Source: Undaria pinnatifida (taxonomy: Eukaryota > Sar > Phaeophyceae > Laminariales > Alariaceae). From it: a stretch of 64,000 bases of DNA. The position numbers were made by a program, and so were the translations under genes. The notes beneath the pieces were generated by a model. That model was given only the letters and a program-made list of their open reading frames with translations, was not told the DNA's origin and searched no databases. This document shows, one piece after another, positions 30,201 to 39,200 of the stretch (its first letter is position 1; each line of letters opens with the position of its first letter). Location of the stretch: the NCBI GenBank assembly GCA_012845835.1, contig JABAKD010000026.1, forward strand, positions 2,963,199 through 3,027,198. The letters run 5' to 3'.

Positions 30201-33200
30201 AAGATCGTTGATTTCCCTAGCAAGGCAGTCCAATTTAAAAAAGAAGAAGAAGTAATTTTGCTTGCTTTGAAGTCCAAGCCGTTGGGTTTCTTGAGTCACG
30301 TGTTGACTCAAGGAGCCCACCAGCTTGGGCGTCTAACTAACAGTTTTCTTGGCCTTGACTTACGTAAATGCACAAGAAGGCGTGTGGCCGCGTCTTCTTC
30401 CAGAGGATATCTGGCGTAGCTCTGCAGACCATAAACGTGCTGGATGCGCGCGTTTACCGGTGTGTCACGTGAATGGGGTCAGAGAGTGGACTGTGTCTTA
30501 GGGCCGTTTCTAACGAAACCACGTTTAGATTTTTGGATTTATTCGTTCCCAAATTGGTAAGATCAACTTTGTGGAAACTCGTACTTTGGATATTACCCTC
30601 GTCCTTCGTTGGAAAATTTTATAAAGCTTTCGAGTGATTTATTCGCTATTTACTATTTGCAGCTTTTTATTTTCTATTTCGAGACTCGAGAAGAGATATA
30701 CCTATATTTTGATTGGCAGGCATTTTTCCATTTGCAACGTGTCGGTACTTATGGCCCTTACCTCCATGCCGACTCCAGCCACTTGACGGGGAGTGAAGAC
30801 TTCTATCGCAGCACCTCCAATTTCTTCGGTAGGATCGCTACCTGGTTCTTCACCCATGTGCTCGTCTGACAACGAGCGACTGCTGCCGTGGCTGTTCAGC
30901 CCCCACTTGAACAGCCTGCCGTCTGCTGTCGTTGCTGCGCTGCAGGTTTGACCTCCCGCGACAGAGCACACACGACCCCCAGAAGGCGACGAGAAGAATG
31001 CCACTCGCGTGGGACTATGGCGCGGCTCTTCCGTACGGCGGGCGGAGGCACGCGTATAGAAAGGGAAATACACGATCAAGGAAGGGCGGTGATGCATTAG
31101 ACTACGACAGGAAAAAATGGAGCACTGTACTGTCCGGTAGGAATTGTGGATTGTAGTTGGACCTGAGATTCACGATGAAGCTGGACACGCAATAGCGTTC
31201 GTCGATTTCTATCAAGAAGGCGATCCTGGCCAGAGACGATCGTGGACGGTATTACCTCACGACAGGGGCATGTGGGGTACCAGCCGGTGATGATTGTCTG
31301 AACCTGGTATTCACGGTGTTGTCGGATACGCATGTATTTCGCCAATTTGTTCAAATGGTATTCACGGTGTTGTCGGATACGCATGTATTTCGTCAATTTG
31401 TTCAAAAAACGCAATCTTGGCGAGAGACGACCGAGGACGGTTTTTCACTCTGCCAGTAGAATGTGGGGTATCAACCGGTGGGAAATTCTGAACTCGGGGT
31501 TTACGGTGTTGTAGGATACGCATCGATTTCGTCAATGTTGAATCGAAAAGACGATCCTGGCCGACGATCGAGGACGGTCATACATGATGACAGGAGGACT
31601 AGGGACACTATCCGGTGGGAATTCTGAAGCTTGGATCTTCGACATCGTCGGGTGTGGGTGGATCTCGTGTCAACTTGAATAGCAACGTAATCCTGGCCAG
31701 AGACGATCGAGGACGAAAATACATTCCGCTAGGAGAATGTGGGGTACCATCAGGGGGGAGATTTTCTGAACCTGGGGTATACCAAGGTGTCGGATACGCA
31801 TGGATTTCGTTCAAGTCTAAATAACAACGCGATCCTGGCCAGAGATGATCGAGGACGGTAACATGTTATGCTAGGAGAAATGTGAGATACCATTCGGTGG
31901 GAATTTTCGGAAGCCGGGATGCACGGTATTGTCGGATATTCTCGTCAATGTTGAAAACACCGACGTGTTTCCTGGTCCTTTTCACTACTATTCTAAAGGA
32001 AACCGTTGTCGACACCACAGCAAAACTCAAAAGACAGAGATATTTGGAGGGGTGGTAGGTTGGGGTGGGGGGATAGAGATGGGGCGGTTAACCTTAGCCC
32101 TAAGTGGGAACAAATCTCAACTCTCTAGGATGTCGCTGACGGCCATTTCAATTGCTGCTGACGGAAGGTCTGTCGACGCGTGCGTGGAAAACGGTAGCCC
32201 GTTTTTGACCAAAACAATTTCGACTCGCGCGGGGCTCCTCAGAAAAGGGACCACCGAATATCGACGCCATCCCGTTCGTATTTTACTGCATTATTCGATT
32301 CTCCATCGGGTTTATTGCACGCTCGTTTTTTACACAAGAAATGGTTTTGGTCGAGGTGTAGAGCTTCTGGAATGAACAAAAAAAAAGAAGCTTTAGCAAA
32401 AATACCTGTGCCCCTGCAGCAGCGATGGGCCTGTCTTGCCAATATTGGCCATTAATGCCTCGCGTTGGCGTTCCATGCGCGATCCCTTCTCGTGGAAAAA
32501 TCCCTTACATCTCCATGCCCCAGCTGCTCACCCCGTTTCAATCTTCATACCTCACCTACACCTCCATGCCCCAGCTGCCCGCCGCGTCATAATCTCCATA
32601 CCTCACCTACATCTCCATGCCCCAGCTGCCCGCCACGTCCCGATCCCCACGAAAACAGGGCGCCGTCATCAGTGACGGCCATGCAGTGATGCCATCCGGA
32701 AGCAATCGTTTTCACCCGCGCCGAGCCCAGGGCATCTCCGCCAACCCTGTTCGGCAAAGTTCCTTCTGTCTCGCCGACCCTCCCGCCCAGTGTCGCAGAT
32801 GACACGGAGTCCCCAAGAGCAGGTGTTGCCCACGTGCGACATGTATCTCGGTTGCCGCCACCGATAGTGAAAACCGCGCCACAGCGGGACAGGATGAGGG
32901 TGTGGCTCCAGCCGCCGGCCATAGCCGCCACCGGGAACTCCTCTAGGCCTTGTATAGTCCGAGGGGAGAGCTGTCACAACGAATTAATACACGTTTTCGA
33001 CGACAGGCCCAAGGAGCGACATTAATTATGCACTGCACATTGTCAGAAGACAAATCAAATCATGAACACGAACGGCGCACGTATTTTTTAGTAAAAGACT
33101 TTCGAGCTCCAACCATTTTGGGACGCGCACACACCAAGGCCCAACGACAACAAATTGATTTCGTTGGGTTACGTCGAGTTGGGGTTGGGGTTGGGTTGGG

Positions 33201-36200
33201 TTGGGGTTGGACCTTGGCCACGCAATGAGGGGCAAACCCTTTTTCCGTCTGGGTTTGATGTCCAATGCGGTTCATATTGTCACGTGCTATGGAGTACTGT
33301 GCGTATCTACTGTTGCTGCAGCTATACGAAGACAGTTCCCTAGAACGGTCCTTGTAGGCTTGATGTAGTATTTGGATGTTCTCGAAATTGTGTAGCGTGT
33401 GTTGTGTGCGTTGTGTGTGGTGTGTGGTATGTGTGTTATGTGTGTTATGTGTGTTATGTGTGCTATGTGTATTGTGTGTTATGTGTGTTGTGTGTGTTGT
33501 GTGTTATGTGGGGTTAGGATTACGGTTAGGGTTGGGGTTAGGACTACGGTTAGGGTTAAGGAGGTTAGGGGTAGAGTTAGGCCCCAAAGCGGCCTTGAAG
33601 ATGTGGCGGGAGATTGATGCGGTGTAGAGGGAGATTACTGTGGTATCCCGGGCACATCTTAGCGCTTGGAGTCTTGACCCTTCCCAAGCCTTTTGAGCTG
33701 AGAAAGGATCAACCAACGAGAAGGAGCTTAACAACGCGAAGCGGTGCCTTCCTGTACCAATACCTTCTGTGCCCCTTACCATACAGAAGTCAATCGCAAC
33801 CGTATCGATGATTTCCAGAGTAAAATAGAAGCCGCAGTCGTATCGAGGAACGTTCAGACAAAATCGAACTGGAATGGCGTTCCTCCGACCTGCATGTTGC
33901 TCAACAGCCTCCATCAGATCACTCATCAGATCACCGATCTACACGCACACGTCAAAATAAGGTGTGTGTCAGGCATCGTATGTACCAGGTATATGCTTTC
34001 TTGCTTCGTCAACAGCTCAGCGTTTTTGCTCGTATATTCAACGGCATTTGTCGCCCCTATTAATAATAAAAAGTACCGAGAACTAAATCTTGCAGAGTTC
34101 TGCGCCTTTGCGTCTGACGACACGTTTTGTGGGGCAGAAGAGTGGTGTTTATTCATAGCGACTGCCTGGCATGTCAGTTAGTTGGCGTTTATGTTTATCA
34201 GTTATCAGCAAGAGCCCCAACTCGCTTGCGTTTGCCGTGGCTTTTGCTGGTGTGCACGCGACGAGCTCCACCCGAGACTGGTCCTGGGGTGCTCGTTTGC
34301 TTTTTGTACAATGCACTCTGACTCGCATCACCTTCTCCCGCTACTTAATCCTCGCACGTTCACAGAAAATCTATCCTTTACTACACGCCACCCAAGTAAT
34401 AAAAAACCAGGGTTTTTCACGGGTCATGCATGACCCGACCGACCCGCGGGTTCGCGGGTTGGGTGAAGAAGGTTTCAAAATATCGCGGGTCGAGTCCGGT
34501 CGGATCAAGAGGTGCTCACAATGTCACTGGTCGGGCCAGGAGATTTTTCAAAACTCACGTGTCGGATCGGGTCAGGCCGACCCGAAACCGATCCGACCCG
34601 CAAGAAATGACTCGTGAAAAGCCCTGTTAATAGCTGGCCGTGACGTAAAAAAAAACTAGAAAAACTCAACTATTTGAGCACGCACCGTGTCCACGGCGAC
34701 GGTGTCCTTACGGCCGCACTGTCCAATGCTATTATTTCCCCAGGCATACGGCGCTCCCGACGAGCAAATCGCCATGGAGTGGAAAACACCACAAAATACC
34801 GCCTCGATGTCGACTCCCTGGAGGGCTTCGACGGGGCAGGCATATGGCCGATCTTCCGTGTGCCCTAGGCCGAGTTGGCCGTAGCGTCCACTTCCCCAGG
34901 AGAATACCTGCCGGAGATGTGGACGTGCTCGGGTTTGTGAAAGATAGAGAACTTGTTACATTATGGCGAGCGAATGCGAGGAGCCTCAGACAATTTGTGT
35001 TTATCCATACGGTAGCATGTGCCCCTCAACGTGGCGCGTTTCTGTGAAGGTATGTAGCAGTAGACCATGGTCCTAGCGAACAACTATTGCCATGCAGGGG
35101 TGCCTCTGGCTCTGCACTGGTCACTCACACGAGGGTTGCTTTTGATGTTGTATTTTTTGCTTTAGTTTCTTGCCGCCCGCCTGATGCCTTTCTGAGAGAA
35201 GGCACGGGTTCATCTCTTTCAGGCAGGCGATAACGCCTGCCAGGTAATGAGAGAACACTTGCTACAGATCGTAACACCGCAACAGGGGAGAAGGGATACC
35301 AACACCATAGCATGTTTTTACCTGTCCGGTCTCGAGGAGAGCGAGCGTGTGTTTGTGCCCGCAAGCAACGTCTGACACGCTGGGTTTACACGCCAAAGCC
35401 TGCCACACCGTGGGCGTGGTGGGGTGTCCGGCGTGTTCGCTGTTTGCGGGGCAAACAGAAGAAGAAAAAGAAGAAGAACTGTGACGCCTGGACCTCGTAC
35501 AACCAGCATCATCGTCCACGGTGAACCCCCTACTGCCTTGTGACTCCGGTGTCCATGCTTGAGGGTTGCGCAATCGATCCAGCATCGAGAGAGGTGCCGA
35601 TGGCTTTGTGGTCGTAGCTGTGCATCTCCACGTCAGCAGGTCTCCGTCAACCGTGAGAGCTGCGTTGTATGAGGCAGTAGAGTCTACCTGAGAGTTACGG
35701 TTCGGATTCGGGTTCAAGTTAGTGCTGAAAAGGGAGATTGGGGTTAGGGTCAGGGTTAAGCCCTTTAAGACTTTCAGAGGGCAAAACTGACCACTAAAAC
35801 TAACGATTACGGCATAACTGGCCACTGCCAGAGGACGGTAATAAAAATGGTGTCCGAACGACAACCATGCAAAGAAAAACACTACTCGTACGAGACGGGC
35901 GCAGCATGAATCCTGATCGTACTCCTGCATGTTCGCGCTACTGGTAAACGCTTGGAATATCGCAATGGTTGGGGGGTGGGGGGTCGTCGTTGTACTATAA
36001 CCAAGTCAAAATAGGATTAACGTCAGGTTCAGGGCTAGGGGTAGCATTACAGATAAGCGGTAGCAGAATCTGTGTCCATGAGACCATGTCGGAGGGCCGT
36101 TGTTGATACTGCTCTAACATGCACTCATTACCATGCTCTATTTAGTGCGTGATCAGAGGACAGACACAAGTACCTCTGGAGTGCAACAAGGGTCGTTCCA

Positions 36201-39200
36201 AACGAACGAAAACGAAAAGTCACGAATCCTACAACAAATGCCACGATTCCTGACAATTTGAAATTCTGAAAAGTAACAAATCACTCTTTCGTTTCGTTTG
36301 TCAGACACGAATCCTGACACTTTTTTTGAAGGAAAATGTCAAAACGATTTGACGTCCGGATTCCTGACAAAATGTAACGGTTCGCGAAAACGCCACACTT
36401 ACTTTGTGGTTACCATTCCTGACTTGTTTTTTCGCTCGTTAAGAATGGCCCTAAGTGGTGTTTTCGCACATTAACTAGTCGTCAGAATCTAGTCCGTCGT
36501 CACAGGACAGATTTCAACAACTCTGGAGTCAAGGAACAGAAATACCCCAGGAAAAAAAAATGAAACAAGCAAAAAAATGTCGGAGGTGGCCTTATGCTCT
36601 ACGAGCGTCTTGGCGAGCGACAAAGAAGTTGCAAATACTGCATGCCGCTCTTGGTACGCAGTGACACTCGCAGCCAAAACCATCAATTTAATGGAAGATT
36701 CGACGCTGTCGTCAAGTCAATCTACATACTACGGCCAATGAGAAAATAATTTTCAATTACGCGCGACGCTGACATGGAGCCTCTGTTATCGCGAGGACTA
36801 CAATGACAACCGCAACCACTGTAGTACTCATACTTCGACGGAAGTATCGTATGTTGCTGTTGTAACATGCGACGTAGCTTAATTCGTATATAGTTCGGGA
36901 TTAATGAGACCTCTCTGCACAATCTCCAAGTAAGACCAGGAGGCTTTCCCGAAAAGGAGACGCCCTGCTGTCGTCCCCTCTCTTCTGGTTTAAGAATACA
37001 GGCAGAAGTCAATACCACCAACGGCATGTCCACGACGCATGCTATAGTGCGGGTGGTCGTGCATTTTCCGAAGCATCTCATTTGACCAGCTGTAAACTCG
37101 ACGAAAATTGGCGAGCATGAAAAGCTAAATTGCGGGAACGCTGAAACCGTTGGGCGATACAAACGAAGGCAAGTTCCGGGCGGGGGGGGGGAGAGAGAGA
37201 AGGGAAGACGCCTGTGACCAGAAGGGTCGCTCACGGGAAAAACGTCTTACGAGTTGAGCTGTAAATTAACAAGTGATGGTTGAAAAATACAATAAAATAA
37301 ACTAAAAACACAAGAAAAAATCTCACCCAAACCTCTGGCTAAAAAATAAAAAGCGCAACCTGACGAACAACCGATTCCTTCCACGGCCTAGTGTCATGGT
37401 ATTCCCGTGGGAGCCTAACAAGGCGTAAGAACGGCTGGATATAAAAGGGTTTCACATGCCAGTGAAGGCATGTATGTGCGTATAGAAAAAAGGGGATGAT
37501 GCTTTTGCCTCGCGGAATTGAACGCTATTCAGTTCGTCCGTGGCGTGTGTGGAACTAAGACAAGAGCTTATCTAGTACTAATAAGTGAGTGACCAACGTG
37601 GAATCTGCCTAGTAGAGAAACCTGCAAAGGGTGGCCTGTGTCTGTAACAGCCCCTTAATCTTATCATACATGGCGTCGTCGGCAGGACAGTTTACGATGC
37701 GGGGGGTACCCCCATTTCCACCACCGGCTTTGAGCCATCATATCATATCATACTATCATACTCGCACGAGTGACTCCGTGTATCTCACGGGCAAAAACAC
37801 TCAACTTTTTTCAGCGCAACGTGGCGTACCACTCCTATCCAGATTCATATCGCGAGTTTTAACCAAACGAAAGCTTAAAACCACAGAAAAAGAACAGCCC
37901 AAAAGTGACCTCCCCAACCATCGTAGCCTGAGTCATAACAAACAATAATTTTATCGATGCAGAACACACAACAATGGTACGTTCCGACGATATTAGATTG
38001 AGTGGTTCCTCCGATGGGGAGGCATAAACGTGTTGGGCGGAAAGTTGTAGCCTTAATTATCGTAGCTCGCGTCCGACAGCGTTCTGCCCGCCGCTTACCT
38101 TTATCACTTTAACCCCTCCCAAAGCAGGTGCGGCAAACGGTGCCCGTGGTTCGCGGTTGTTGCGGGTGTGGCCCTCGGCTGGCGGGTGCCTCTCCTGGGC
38201 CAGGGCGCGGCAATCGAAAGCGAGCATAGCCAAACGTTGCCCTCCGTTTTTAGACAAAGCGCTGCTGCTACACACTTACTTATGTACCATATGCAAGTTA
38301 GGTTTGTCAGAGTTTAGTGTTTAAGGTGTTAGAAGGTGTTAGGTCCGCCGGACTGGCGGTGAAAGGCGAGCCGATTTTGCACCCCAAGACGCGTGCTACG
38401 ACGAAGTTGTCGGAGGTACATCACTTTTTGGCGAAGTTATTATTTTCTAGAATGACGGCGCTTTTTAGAGCCCCCCCCCCAATGCCTCCCTACACTGACT
38501 TGAAGAAAATTTGTAAAAAAAAAAAAGGGTTTCCAGCTGGAAAGGCGTTAATATCCCAAAATCGTCGGAATTAAGGTCAATATTGTTTCGCAATGTGTGT
38601 GCGTGTTTTTTTTTTTTACACCTAGTAGGCCAAGGGATGGTTTGTTTCGCCATCACAATGGTTGCACTTACTTTCCGTTTACTCGATTAATAAGTCATGT
38701 TTTGGGTGGGGTACAGACCTTCCTCACGGTAGTAGTGCGCGATCTCAGAAAGAAAAAAAAAATGCCCACCTTTTACACTACAGCAGTAGCGCGTGTCCCG
38801 AAGCAACCCTTTCAGGGACACACCCGTGTTTTTGGAGGCAAGCTGATCGGAATTATTGCAGGGTTGTTTGCTTTTTTTGCAGCGTGTTTTTTTTTTTGCA
38901 GTGATTAACACAGATAGCGATTTTGCGACGGGTTTTCTGTTGATGTGTGCGATCGCAAGCGCAGAGAGGAGTACAGAATACGGGACACCAAAATAAGAGA
39001 CATAAATACCGACACAGACAGGCTGAGTTCTTTTACTGGGAAGAGAGTGCGTCCCACACTGCAGTATCTTCGGTGTATCGGCTCCGCATGTCTCATACCT
39101 CTGGTGTTCCTGTAGACTAAATGGCACCCCTGTCTTTCTTTTTACCCTGTTTCTTGTTTAGTCGCCTGTACTGTATGTGAAAGCACGGTGATGGCCGCGA

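Larger units (their letters stand above)
35688..38098. other. 2.4-kb intron 3-4: TIR element, repeat and LTR fossil
   Basis: No exon is needed here (phases 0 and 0 join). It holds the TIR element at 36188-36453, a dispersed repeat at 36480-36600, and an LTR-like sequence at 37392-37670. Bases 36720-37260 show nothing I can name. Confidence 0.45.

Noticed and set aside
38687-39127. Minus-strand ORF of 146 codons in intron 2-3
   Set aside because: Composition is not protein-like, it crosses A/T-runs, and no phase-compatible splice sites were found.
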